Shown in pieces: positions 1 through 8,164 of a DNA stretch of 64,000 bases (its first letter is position 1; each line of letters begins with the position of its first letter). The notes below the pieces were generated by a model. That model searched no databases. It saw only the letters and a program-made list of their open reading frames with translations, and was not told the DNA's origin. Source of the stretch: Cohnella sp. AR92 (GTDB lineage: Bacteria; Bacillota; Bacilli; Paenibacillales; Paenibacillaceae); the NCBI RefSeq assembly GCF_003990975.1, contig NZ_RZJR01000016.1:37210-101209 (forward strand). Direction: 5' to 3'. The position numbers and the translations under genes are program-made.

Positions 1-34
1 AGCTGACGAGTACTAATCGGTCGAGGGCTTATCC
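1..34 (+). rRNA. 23S rRNA, 3' end (partial)
   Basis: The first bases match the conserved 3' tail of bacterial 23S rRNA (GACGAGTACTAATCGG followed by the GAGGGCTTA helix). The gene starts outside the window and the exact mature end is estimated by comparison with Bacillus. The following ~90 bases are an A/T-rich spacer with a small hairpin (AAGGC/GCCTT, about 98-113), likely a processing site before the 5S gene. Confidence 0.93.
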
Positions 35-123
35 TAATAAGCCACACAGGCAGTAAGATTCTAATGAACGCTAATTCGTTTCGTATCCGGTTATCAAGGC
101 GCAAGCCTTGAATAGCAAACTGG

Positions 124-240
124 TTTGGTGATGATGGCAGAGGGGTTCCACGCGTACCCATCTCGAACACGACCGTTAAGCCCTCTAACGCCGATGGTAC
201 TTGGACCGCAGGGTCCTGGGAGAGTAGGAAGTTGCCAAGC
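124..240 (+). rRNA. rrf: 5S rRNA
   Basis: 117 nt matching Bacillales 5S rRNA. It begins TTTGGTG and ends GTTGCCAAGC, whose ends pair as helix I. It also holds the conserved CGAACACGACCGTTAAG block and the CCGATGGTACTTGG loop E region. It is the last gene of the rRNA operon: a terminator follows 10 nt later and no tRNA genes are attached. Confidence 0.96.
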
Positions 241-250
241 CAAGTAGAAG

Positions 251-276
251 AGCACCCAGCGATGGGTGCTTTTTTT
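251..276 (+). terminator. rRNA operon terminator
   Basis: AGCACCC and GGGTGCT pair around a short loop and run straight into TTTTTT, a strong intrinsic terminator. It separates rRNA transcription from the glycan cluster that starts at 431. Confidence 0.93.
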
Positions 277-430
277 GCGTTATCGGGAATTCAGGATACG
301 GGTAATTAGAAGTTCAGGTCGAGCAGCGAGATCTGTTTTTTTGCAGGCGCGGGGCGCTTGCCCATGCCCTCCTTCCCGGTCGACATAGAATGATCGGAGC
401 GAGAAGTCTAGAGGGAATGTTGGTGAGGCC

Positions 431-2800
431 GTGAACATTGCCTTCGATATGTTTTTTGCCCGGACCGAAGCCAGGCGAAGGGGCATCGGAAGATACTCGC
501 ACAATCTCATGCACGCCATGATCACTTCGGACACCGAGCATTCTTATTTTTATTTTTACCCCGATCTGACCAAAGGACTTGCGGCGTTGAAGCAGCAGCT
601 GCAGCAATTCCTGCACCGCAACCGCATCGATGTCTACCACATCATGAGTCCTTTCTACCTGTTCCATCTGTCGCCAAGCCAATTCGAGACGTATAAGAAC
701 ATGATGCCGGAGCGCTCGTGGTTCGGTACCGTACGGGTTGCGGTTACTCTCTACGATGTCATTCCCCTTGTATACGAGCAGCAGTTCTTGAATGACCGGA
801 TTCGCCCGGTCTACTGGGAAGCGATCAAGCTGATTCGTTCATGCGACGCGATCTTCGCGATCTCGGAGACGACCAAGCAGGATGCGGCAAGGCTTGCCGG
901 CATCGATCCTGACAAGATCACCGTGATTATGGCGGGCTTGGATCCCGGGTTCGAGGCAGCGGCTGCTTCCCCAAGCAAAGGCGCGGCGAACTATTATGGG
1001 ATTATGCGCCCCTATGTGATGTGTACGGGAGGAAGCGACCCCCGTAAGAATACGGCAGCGTTGATCGACGCCTTCCTGTCGGTAAATAAGCGCCTGAAGA
1101 ATACGTATCAGCTTGTCGTCGCATGCTCCATGTCGGAAGAGGAAAAGGCGATTTATCGTGGAAGAGCATCCGTCGGAGGGGATCCGAACGCATTGGTTCT
1201 GACCGGCTATGTGCCGGATTCCGAGCTGATCGAGCTTTATAAAGGAGCGAAGCTGTTTGCTTTTCCTTCGCTTTACGAAGGTTTTGGCTTGCCGGTGCTG
1301 GAGGCGATGGCTTGCGGGACTCCGGTTCTGACATCCAACAGCTCGTCGCTTCGGGAGATCAGCGGGGACGCAGCCTGCCTGGTCCATCCGGAATCGACGG
1401 AGGATATCGCGGAGAAAATGGTGCTGCTGCTGTCTCAGCCGGAGCTCTTGAAGAAGCTGTCCCAACGAGGGTTGAAGCAAGCGGCGAGGTTCACTTGGAG
1501 TAAGGCAAGCCGATTGGTGCTTGATACTTATGAGGCGATCGTTCGCCGGAAGCTGGCCGTCGTCGCGCCTGCGGCCGCGCCGTACCCATCTCCTATCGGT
1601 CTGCTTCTTCAAGCGGCTCCTTATCTGGTGAACGATTTCGATGTCGATGTTTACATGATAGGAGAGAACGCGCCGGCGGAACGGGACGAAACCGAGGAAT
1701 GGGAAGACGTTAGGCGTTGCGAGCTCGGGCAGTTCGAACAGCGGGCCTTGTCCTACGATCATATTCTTTATGAGTTCGGCAACGATACCCGATACTTGGC
1801 CGCCGTTCCGCTGATGCGCCGATTCCCGGGAGTTGTCGTGCTGGGGAGCAACGACCTGCACGACCTTGCGATCAAGAGTACCTTGGAACGCAATCGATTG
1901 GATTTGTATTATCAAGTGTTGGAGAGCGAGTATGGCCGTACGGCTCATCAGAGGTTGGACGATTTACTGAGCGGAAGGACGAAACGGTCCGAGGTTACCG
2001 TGAACCGGCATTATATCGGCGGAGCTTATGGGATCGTTGCCTATAGCGAAGCGCAGAGCAGAAGCTTGCTCGCTCAAGGCTATCGGAACGTCATTGCGGC
2101 GCCGGTTCCGTTGCCGGAGACGGAATTAACCCGCTGCGACCATAGGGGAGACTTCGTCTTCACCAGCTTCGGTCCCCATTCGAACGCGGAGGATTTATTC
2201 CCGATGCTGGATGCGCTGAAGCCGTTGATCGGCTTGAGCGGCAGGAGGCCGATCAAATGCCGGATCGTCGGACCCTTCGCGGAAGGCGTTGAAGAACGTC
2301 TTGCCGATCGGATTCGTCTGCTCTCGCTCGCCGGGTCGGCAGAGCTGAGGGAAGCCCCGGCCGACTCGCAGGCGGCGGCATTATTATGGAAGCAGACGAA
2401 TGCGGCCGTGCAGCTGGAGCAAATCTCCGGCAGCGGATTGAGCTATGCCCCCTACCTGGCGCTTAGCTATGGGGTCCCGCTTATCGCGCGCGAGAACGTC
2501 GTTGAGCTGAACGGTCCCGGAGAGCGAATGGCTGCTTATCTGATTCGGGACGATGCCAATAACGACACCCTCGTTCTTAACGCTATGCTGTCATTATACC
2601 GCAATGAATCGCTCTGCCAGGAGCTGTCCAGAGAAGCTCAGGCCTACGCCAGAAGAACGTTTACCCCCGCCGCCTACGCGGATGCCATTCGTCAGTCCTT
2701 GGTCCGAATGGGCATCGCGGCGCCGGAGCGTTCGGTCGTCTGGCAGTTCAGCATGGCGCAGAACGGAGTTCCTCGAATTACGAAGATTCAAACCGTTTAG
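431..2800 (+). CDS. Two-domain family 4 glycosyltransferase
   Basis: 789 aa, GTG start, with a GGTGAGG element just before it and a better spaced AGAGGGA further up. The N-terminal half (about 1-375) is a complete GT-B retaining glycosyltransferase: a GRYSHNL-type acceptor-side start, a TGGSDPRKN loop, and the EGFGLPVLEAMACGTPV block with the E-x7-E nucleotide-sugar signature. The C-terminal half (about 385-789) looks like a second, eroded GT-B unit: it keeps a LALSYGVPLIA-like strand but lacks a clear E-x7-E. In related surface-glycan clusters such proteins add successive sugars, so one module may be non-catalytic here. Its sugar cannot be read from sequence; the linked GDP-mannose genes make mannose or a 6-deoxyhexose plausible. 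A methyltransferase-like gene follows after 22 nt. Confidence 0.9.
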   Translation: MNIAFDMFFARTEARRRGIGRYSHNLMHAMITSDTEHSYFYFYPDLTKGLAALKQQLQQFLHRNRIDVYHIMSPFYLFHLSPSQFETYKNMMPERSWFGTVRVAVTLYDVIPLVYEQQFLNDRIRPVYWEAIKLIRSCDAIFAISETTKQDAARLAGIDPDKITVIMAGLDPGFEAAAASPSKGAANYYGIMRPYVMCTGGSDPRKNTAALIDAFLSVNKRLKNTYQLVVACSMSEEEKAIYRGRASVGGDPNALVLTGYVPDSELIELYKGAKLFAFPSLYEGFGLPVLEAMACGTPVLTSNSSSLREISGDAACLVHPESTEDIAEKMVLLLSQPELLKKLSQRGLKQAARFTWSKASRLVLDTYEAIVRRKLAVVAPAAAPYPSPIGLLLQAAPYLVNDFDVDVYMIGENAPAERDETEEWEDVRRCELGQFEQRALSYDHILYEFGNDTRYLAAVPLMRRFPGVVVLGSNDLHDLAIKSTLERNRLDLYYQVLESEYGRTAHQRLDDLLSGRTKRSEVTVNRHYIGGAYGIVAYSEAQSRSLLAQGYRNVIAAPVPLPETELTRCDHRGDFVFTSFGPHSNAEDLFPMLDALKPLIGLSGRRPIKCRIVGPFAEGVEERLADRIRLLSLAGSAELREAPADSQAAALLWKQTNAAVQLEQISGSGLSYAPYLALSYGVPLIARENVVELNGPGERMAAYLIRDDANNDTLVLNAMLSLYRNESLCQELSREAQAYARRTFTPAAYADAIRQSLVRMGIAAPERSVVWQFSMAQNGVPRITKIQTV

Positions 2801-2822
2801 CGAAGAAAGGGGGAAGGCTGTT

Positions 2823-3605
2823 ATGCTCATATCCAAGCTATGCGGGGAGAAGGATTTTCTGGAGCCGTGGTTTAGCCGGGGCTGCGGCGAGCTGCGGGAA
2901 AGCTTCCGCTATCATCGAAAGCTCTGGGAATGGTGCTACATCTTCGAGGCCTTGAGGGAGAGATCCATGCTTTACCCCTTCCGCAGGGGGCTGGGCTTCG
3001 GGGTCGGCAAAGAGCCGTTGACCTCCGTCTTCGCATCTCACGGCTGCGAGATCGTGGCCACCGACCTGGATGTCGCCAAGGCGAAGGAGCAGGGCTGGGT
3101 CGATACGAATCAGCATGCTTTGAATGTCGCCGATTTGAACGAGAAGGGCTTATGCGATCCAGCCCTAATGGAGCAATTGGTCACCTACGAGACGGTCGAC
3201 ATGAACCGGATTCCAAGCCGCTACCACGGCAAATTCGATTTTACCTGGTCCTCTTGCAGCTTCGAGCACCTCGGTTCTATCGAGAAGGGCAAGCGCTTCT
3301 TGCTCGAGCAGATGAAGTGCCTCCGTTCCGGAGGGGTGGCCGTTCACACGACCGAATACAATCTGTCCTCGAACGAGGACACGCTGGAGATGGAAGTGCT
3401 CGTCATCTTCCGGAGAAAGGATATCGAGGAGATGGTCGATTCCCTTCGTCGGGACGGGTATCGGGTGGAGATCGATTATACGGCGGGCAACGGACAGCTG
3501 GAGTCGGTCGTCGATATTCCTCCTTTTCACTTCAATCCTCATCTGCGCTTGCAGCTCGGCCAATACGTTTCCACCTCCATCGGCCTTATCATCCAGAAAC
3601 CGTAG
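2823..3605 (+). CDS. Class I SAM-dependent methyltransferase-like protein
   Basis: 260 aa. ATG 2823 is chosen because AAGGGGG lies 9-10 nt upstream; the open frame extends further 5' only inside the preceding glycosyltransferase. It has a Rossmann-type SAM site: LGFGVGKEPL (motif I, about 57-66), then VATDLD ending strand 2, a WSSCSFEHLG segment where catalytic or acceptor residues usually lie, and RSGGVAVHTTEYN. It probably methylates a sugar or another small acceptor made by the cluster, but no substrate signature is visible. It is likely co-transcribed with the glycosyltransferase 22 nt upstream and faces the minus-strand pair beyond 3733 across a terminator. Confidence 0.82.
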   Translation: MLISKLCGEKDFLEPWFSRGCGELRESFRYHRKLWEWCYIFEALRERSMLYPFRRGLGFGVGKEPLTSVFASHGCEIVATDLDVAKAKEQGWVDTNQHALNVADLNEKGLCDPALMEQLVTYETVDMNRIPSRYHGKFDFTWSSCSFEHLGSIEKGKRFLLEQMKCLRSGGVAVHTTEYNLSSNEDTLEMEVLVIFRRKDIEEMVDSLRRDGYRVEIDYTAGNGQLESVVDIPPFHFNPHLRLQLGQYVSTSIGLIIQKP

Positions 3606-3682
3606 CAGCTTCGTCCTCGTCTACCATCATTTTCGACATGATTCGAACTTAATTGGTTTAATGAACAAACTAAGTTTACAGC

Positions 3683-3718
3683 AAAAAACAGACCTCCAAG
3701 CGGGCTTGGGGGTCTGTT
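3683..3718 (-). terminator. Terminator between convergent genes
   Basis: A 14-bp stem (AACAGACCTCCAAG with CTTGGGGGTCTGTT, one G-T pair) around CGGG. Read on the minus strand it is followed by TTTTTT, so it mainly ends the two minus-strand methyltransferase genes. On the plus strand the U-tract is weak. Confidence 0.85.
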
Positions 3719-3732
3719 TCCGTGTTCCGGGC

Positions 3733-4509
3733 TTATCGAACGAGCAGCAGATCGAGATGGACGACGCCATTGAACTTGGCAAGCTCGTCGGGAGTCGTCG
3801 GCTCGACCGGGCCGGTACGGGGCACGTTGAACAGCTTGAACCCGCGCTCGACGAACTTCCTCATATAAGGGACCGGGTCGGTCTGGCCCCACAGGATGGG
3901 AAGGTACTCCATGAAGATGACCATATTCCCGTTGCGATCGATGATCTCGAACAAGCTGTCCATGATATACGGCTCGCCGCCGTCGATATCGATCTTGATG
4001 ACATCGGCTTTGAGAGTCGGTCCGAGGTAATCGGTCAGCAGGGCCAAGGGAACCCGGTTCTCGGTGACTCCGTTCAGCTCCGCGAGATCGGGATAGAAGA
4101 TGCTCGTTCCGCCTTCGCCCATCGTCCGAAGCAGCTTCTCTCCTCGCTTGTTGGATACCATCACCCGGTGGAGCTTGACGTTGCCGAACCCGTTGAGCGT
4201 AGCGCTTTTGAGCAGATTGCGGTGGTGGAAAGGATTCGGCTCGAAGGCGTGAACGGTGCCGGTCGGTCCGGTTCGCATCGCGGCAAGAAGAGAGAAGTAG
4301 CCGCTGTGGGCGCCGATATCCAGCACGGTCATTCCCGGCTTGACGACCGTAAGGAAGAAGCCGGACAGCCAGGGCTCCCATTCGCCCTCCAGCAGGATCG
4401 ACAAGCAGACGGGATCGCGCAGGTCGAGCAGCATCGCCGGGCCGTGATTCAGGTTGGTCAACACCGTATGATCGCCCACATAAACATGGGGCCGGCTTAA
4501 ATTCAACAT
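3733..4509 (-). CDS. FkbM-family methyltransferase
   Basis: 258 aa, ATG start with AGGAGGAG about 8 nt upstream. FkbM-type class I methyltransferase: motif I is VLDIGAHSGYFSLLAA (about 61-76), followed by AFEPNPFHHRNL at the end of strand 2 and VIKIDIDGGEPYIM (about 168-181), the family hallmark containing the acidic residues. Family members O-methylate sugars, polyketides and similar acceptors; in a glycan cluster sugar O-methylation is the likeliest role (inferred). It is the second gene of a two-gene minus-strand unit, 18 nt after its upstream partner, and ends at a strong terminator. Confidence 0.88.
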   Translation of the reverse strand: MLNLSRPHVYVGDHTVLTNLNHGPAMLLDLRDPVCLSILLEGEWEPWLSGFFLTVVKPGMTVLDIGAHSGYFSLLAAMRTGPTGTVHAFEPNPFHHRNLLKSATLNGFGNVKLHRVMVSNKRGEKLLRTMGEGGTSIFYPDLAELNGVTENRVPLALLTDYLGPTLKADVIKIDIDGGEPYIMDSLFEIIDRNGNMVIFMEYLPILWGQTDPVPYMRKFVERGFKLFNVPRTGPVEPTTPDELAKFNGVVHLDLLLVR

Positions 4510-4527
4510 GGGAAGCTCCTCCTAGGT

Positions 4528-5667
4528 TCAGATGGCGAGAGGCTCGGCGGCGGTCAACAGCAGCTTGGGCGCCCGAATCTGGCAGACGGAATCGTTGTGC
4601 TTGTAGAGGCGCAGCTCGACTTCCTTCTCGGGAGACGCCAGGGTGATCCGGTCTTGGATGCTCCCGCTCTGCACGACGGGACGACTCCACAGCACTTTGT
4701 GGCCGGAATCGGCGGTCAGCTCGAAGGTGAAGCGCCCATGCCCGTCCATGACAAGCTCGGCTTCCAGCAGATATGTCCGCGCAGGGAGGGTCAAATAGGG
4801 ACCGTAGAAAACATAGCCGGACGAATGCGCGGTGAGCTTGCCTTCGACGTTGTAGCCGTTCGGGCGGATAAAAGGGAGTGTGTATAGGCTCCCGACGGTG
4901 ACGGGCGGGTAATAGTCCAGCCGGGCGTCGCTCTTCGTCGATTCGGGACGGCCCGCACGCCTCAGCTTCTTCATTCGAATCGCGGCGATCCCGTTGGCGA
5001 AGACGAAGGGATTATCGAATCGGGTCTCGGCAAGCTCCTCCCGTTCGCATTGAACCCAAGCTTGCTTCGGAGCGTCGAAATGCATCTCCATGTCCAGCTT
5101 GCGGAAGTAGGAGACCTTCATCGCGTCCTCGGGGATTCCGTAACGGCACGCCGCCAGATCCAGGTAATCCCCGCTGAATTGAATGAGCCAGCCCAAGTCC
5201 ATCAGCTTGCCGAAGGGGACGGTAACGAGCGCTTCGCCTCCTTCTTCGAGAAGGTCGTAAATATGGCGCAGCGCCCTCAGGGGGGCTTCGCGGTCCCCGC
5301 GTTTCTGCTCCCCGTATGCATGCTGCCCCACGTGCTCGATGGTGGAGATGCAGACGATGGTCGAATGCTTGGCGGAATAGTCGAACAGGTCGACGTTGAC
5401 GACGCCTGCGGCCTGCTCGAACTTGTCGATGACGATCCGGTTGAGAAGAGAAGAGTTGGCCGCAAGCAGCGGCTTGTAATAGTTCAGGACGTTGCCGATC
5501 TCCAGGAACGAGACCTGCTGGCCCGCATTCCGTTCCTCAAGAAAGTCGATGGCCAACGGCAGCTCGATGGCTCTCTCCGAACAATTGTTGTACGGAATCC
5601 GATTGTACGGGAGCGCTTTGCGATCGTGCAGAAAATAATTAAACAGCTCCATTCCCGCTATGCCCAT
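4528..5667 (-). CDS. Methyltransferase-like protein with C-terminal beta-sandwich-like region
   Basis: 379 aa. The first ~235 residues carry a degenerate Rossmann methyltransferase pattern: SFLEIGNVLNYY as motif I, VCISTIEHVGQ after strand 4 and LLEEGGEALVTVPFG. The last ~120 residues (from about GKLTAHSSGYVFYGPY) alternate short beta strands and end with conserved-looking LRLYKHND, resembling a jelly-roll accessory or carbohydrate-binding fold (inferred, not a named family). The start is uncertain: ATG 5667 has only GGGGCGG upstream, and ATG 5652 would give MELFNYF. First gene of the minus-strand unit. The substrate is unknown; the fusion suggests it acts on a bound glycan chain. Confidence 0.75.
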   Translation of the reverse strand: MGIAGMELFNYFLHDRKALPYNRIPYNNCSERAIELPLAIDFLEERNAGQQVSFLEIGNVLNYYKPLLAANSSLLNRIVIDKFEQAAGVVNVDLFDYSAKHSTIVCISTIEHVGQHAYGEQKRGDREAPLRALRHIYDLLEEGGEALVTVPFGKLMDLGWLIQFSGDYLDLAACRYGIPEDAMKVSYFRKLDMEMHFDAPKQAWVQCEREELAETRFDNPFVFANGIAAIRMKKLRRAGRPESTKSDARLDYYPPVTVGSLYTLPFIRPNGYNVEGKLTAHSSGYVFYGPYLTLPARTYLLEAELVMDGHGRFTFELTADSGHKVLWSRPVVQSGSIQDRITLASPEKEVELRLYKHNDSVCQIRAPKLLLTAAEPLAI

Positions 5668-5892
5668 AAGTCCGCCCCATTCTGTTTGATGAGAAGTTCG
5701 TTCTACCGAAGAGAGCCCTGCCTCGGGAGGCGATTCCGCTCTTGGCAGACTCCAGTAATGAAGTATATGCGGACGGGATGGAAGCGCATGGACGAATATC
5801 GGCAGTTCGCGAACCGGGCACGGTCGTTTGTCTCAAACGAGCCGGGACTTCGCCCCATATACTGGATCAATCGGCGCGAAGGAGGAGAGGCC

Positions 5893-7026
5893 TTGAACTG
5901 CACCGGAGTGCATTGGCTCGGTCCCGTATACGACATGGGAGGCTACGGGAACGTCTCCCGCAATTACTTGCGCGTCCTGGAATCGATCGGCGTTCCCGTG
6001 CTGATCGAGTCCCATGGGGGCGAGCTTCACCGATCGGAGATCGGAGAGGATACTTACCAATGGATCCAGAGACTCTCGACGACCAGTATCGGGGATCGCG
6101 TCGTAAGCGTCCGTCACGGCGTGCCCTCCCAATTCGAAGTGGCGAACGAGCGGGTAAGGCCGCGCAAGAGGGTCGGCTTGACGCTGTTCGAGACCGATCG
6201 TCTGCCGCATGGCTGGGCGGAGCTCTGCAACCGGATGGATGAGGTATGGGTGCCGACCCGCTTCAACGAGCACACCTTCGCGGCAAGCGGGGTGGCGCCG
6301 TCCAAGCTCCGCGTGCTCCCCTACGCCTTGGAGGCGACAAGCTTCTATCCGGGCATCGCCTCGAACAAGGTGAGCTTTTCTCCCCCGCTGCGGGGATTCT
6401 CCTTCCTCTACGTATTCGGATTCGATTACCGGAAGGGCTTCGATCTCCTGATCGATGCGTTCTGCCGCGAGTTCGACCGGAACGAGAACGTGTCTCTCGT
6501 CCTCAAGGTGTACGTGCACAGCGGCTACCGGGAGGAGAGGGTCATGAAGGAGCTGAGGCAGTGCGTCCCGACGGATCGGCTGTTCGGGCAGATCTTTATC
6601 ATTCTGGAGCCCTTCGACGGGAAGCAGCTCCTCGACCTGTATCAAGCCTGCGATGCTTACGTCTCGGTCGACCGGGCCGGTTGGGGCATGCCGGCCATGG
6701 AGATGATGGCGCTCGGCAAGCCGGTCATCGGGTTGAACTGGGGCGGGTACACGGAATTCATGGATGAGACGAACGGCATTCTGATCGAGCCGGAGCCGGA
6801 ATTGGTTGCCGTGGACGCTCGCCTTCAGAGAGATCGGCCCGAATATTACCTTCACCACCGCTGGGCCGAGATCACTCCCGCCAAGGTGGGAGCCGCGATG
6901 CGGCGAGTTTATGAGGATGAGCCGCTGCGAGCCCGGATCGCGCGGAAAGCCGCATTCGACATTCACATGGGGTTCTCCATCGAAGCGGTCGGGGTGCGAA
7001 TGCGAGAGCTGCTTGAACGAAACTAG
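5893..7026 (+). CDS. Family 4 glycosyltransferase
   Basis: 377 aa from a TTG start. TTG 5893 is preferred because AAGGAGGAG lies 5 nt upstream and because the protein then starts at the usual position, GVHWLGPVYDMGGYGNVSRN. The open frame continues far upstream, but that part overlaps the opposite-strand gene; ATG 5758 and ATG 5788 are weaker alternatives. GT-B fold: a FGFDYRKGFDLLIDAF segment in the donor half, then SVDRAGWGMPAMEMMALGKPV, where the usual E-x7-E is altered, and LNWGGYTEFM. It probably adds a sugar from a nucleotide donor to the growing surface glycan. It begins a plus-strand run continuing to 12745. Confidence 0.85.
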   Translation: MNCTGVHWLGPVYDMGGYGNVSRNYLRVLESIGVPVLIESHGGELHRSEIGEDTYQWIQRLSTTSIGDRVVSVRHGVPSQFEVANERVRPRKRVGLTLFETDRLPHGWAELCNRMDEVWVPTRFNEHTFAASGVAPSKLRVLPYALEATSFYPGIASNKVSFSPPLRGFSFLYVFGFDYRKGFDLLIDAFCREFDRNENVSLVLKVYVHSGYREERVMKELRQCVPTDRLFGQIFIILEPFDGKQLLDLYQACDAYVSVDRAGWGMPAMEMMALGKPVIGLNWGGYTEFMDETNGILIEPEPELVAVDARLQRDRPEYYLHHRWAEITPAKVGAAMRRVYEDEPLRARIARKAAFDIHMGFSIEAVGVRMRELLERN

Positions 7027-7132
7027 GCTTCGGGCAGGGGGTGATCGTCCATGCCGGCTGGATGGGCCGTCCATACAATAGGAGTGCAGTTGCACGAGCG
7101 GATCGATCGATCCCGATTCGGAGGAGAGCGGA

Positions 7133-8164
7133 ATGAAATTCGTGATCATGGCGGGAGGCAGGGGGAATCGGCTATGGCCGCAGAGCGCGGAAGGACGGCC
7201 GAAGCAATTCCACGCCTTGCTGTCGGATGAAACGATGCTCCAGACGACCTATCGCAAACTGGCTTCCCGAGTATCCGAACAGCGGATATACGTGGCGACG
7301 GCCGCCCTTTATCGCAGCTTGGTCCGAGAGCAGCTGCCGGAGCTCGCGGAGAATCGAATGATCATCGAGCCGACGCAGAGGGATACCGGTCCATGCGTCG
7401 CTTTGTCCGCCTTGCATTTTCTTCAGAGACAAGACGACGAGGTCATGGTCTGCCTGCCGTCGGACCAGAATATTCCGGATGTGGACGCCTTATTGGAAGC
7501 TTTGACCCTTGGGGAGGAATTCGCGGGGGCTTCGGGCCATATCGTCACTCTCGGAGTCGTACCGAGCCGCGGAGAAACCAGCTACGGCTACATTCAGTCG
7601 GAGCTCGGCTCCGCTCCGGGGCATATCTCCAAAGTAAAGGCGTTCATCGAGAAGCCGGGCGAGGAACGGGCCGGACGGCTGGCAGACACGCCCGATGTGT
7701 ACTGGAACAGCGGAATCTTCGTCTGGAAGCCGTCGGCGATCATGCGAGAGATGAAGCTCCATCAGCCCGAGATGTGGAAGGCTCTGGCCGATGCAGGCGG
7801 CAAGCTGGAGGAAGTCTACGCGAGCTTGCCGAGAATCTCGGTCGATTACGCCATTCTGGAGAAGAGCGACCAGCTCTACACGATACCGGTGTCCTTCGCC
7901 TGGGACGATATGGGACGATGGACTTCCCTCGCGAGAATCAAGGAAAAGGATGCCGAAGGCAATATCGTTCAAGGAGATATTGCGGCGAGCGAGAGCTCGG
8001 GCAATATCCTTATCTCGGACCGTACGGCCATCGTGATCGGGGTTCAGGATCTGATCATCGTATCCTCCCCTCAAGGGCTGCTCGTCTGCGCCAAGTCCAA
8101 GGAGTCGTCCCTGAAGGCCATCGTTCAGCAACTCGAGAATCGCAAGGAGGGATCGCGGGAATGA
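7133..8164 (+). CDS. manC: Mannose-1-phosphate guanylyltransferase
   Basis: 343 aa, ATG with GGAGGAGAG 6-7 nt upstream. It makes GDP-mannose from mannose-1-phosphate and GTP. The N-terminus has the sugar-nucleotide pyrophosphorylase signature (MAGGRGNRLWPQS, then RPKQF). PSDQNI carries the metal/nucleotide region, and KAFIEKPGEE and VYWNSGIFVWKP are family blocks around the sugar site. It is the short, monofunctional form: the C-terminal cupin/phosphomannose isomerase domain of the ~470-aa enzymes is missing. Its stop overlaps the start of the downstream SDR gene by 4 nt (ATGA), so the two are translationally coupled and very likely consecutive in one pathway. Confidence 0.9.
   Translation: MKFVIMAGGRGNRLWPQSAEGRPKQFHALLSDETMLQTTYRKLASRVSEQRIYVATAALYRSLVREQLPELAENRMIIEPTQRDTGPCVALSALHFLQRQDDEVMVCLPSDQNIPDVDALLEALTLGEEFAGASGHIVTLGVVPSRGETSYGYIQSELGSAPGHISKVKAFIEKPGEERAGRLADTPDVYWNSGIFVWKPSAIMREMKLHQPEMWKALADAGGKLEEVYASLPRISVDYAILEKSDQLYTIPVSFAWDDMGRWTSLARIKEKDAEGNIVQGDIAASESSGNILISDRTAIVIGVQDLIIVSSPQGLLVCAKSKESSLKAIVQQLENRKEGSRE

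Noticed and set aside
5050..5892. N-terminal extension of the glycosyltransferase at 5893
   Set aside because: It overlaps the opposite-strand methyltransferase gene and has no homologous start; TTG 5893 has a strong, well spaced RBS.
7393..8160. Open frame upstream of the SDR gene
   Set aside because: It lies wholly within manC in another frame, and the ATGA overlap gives the proper SDR start.
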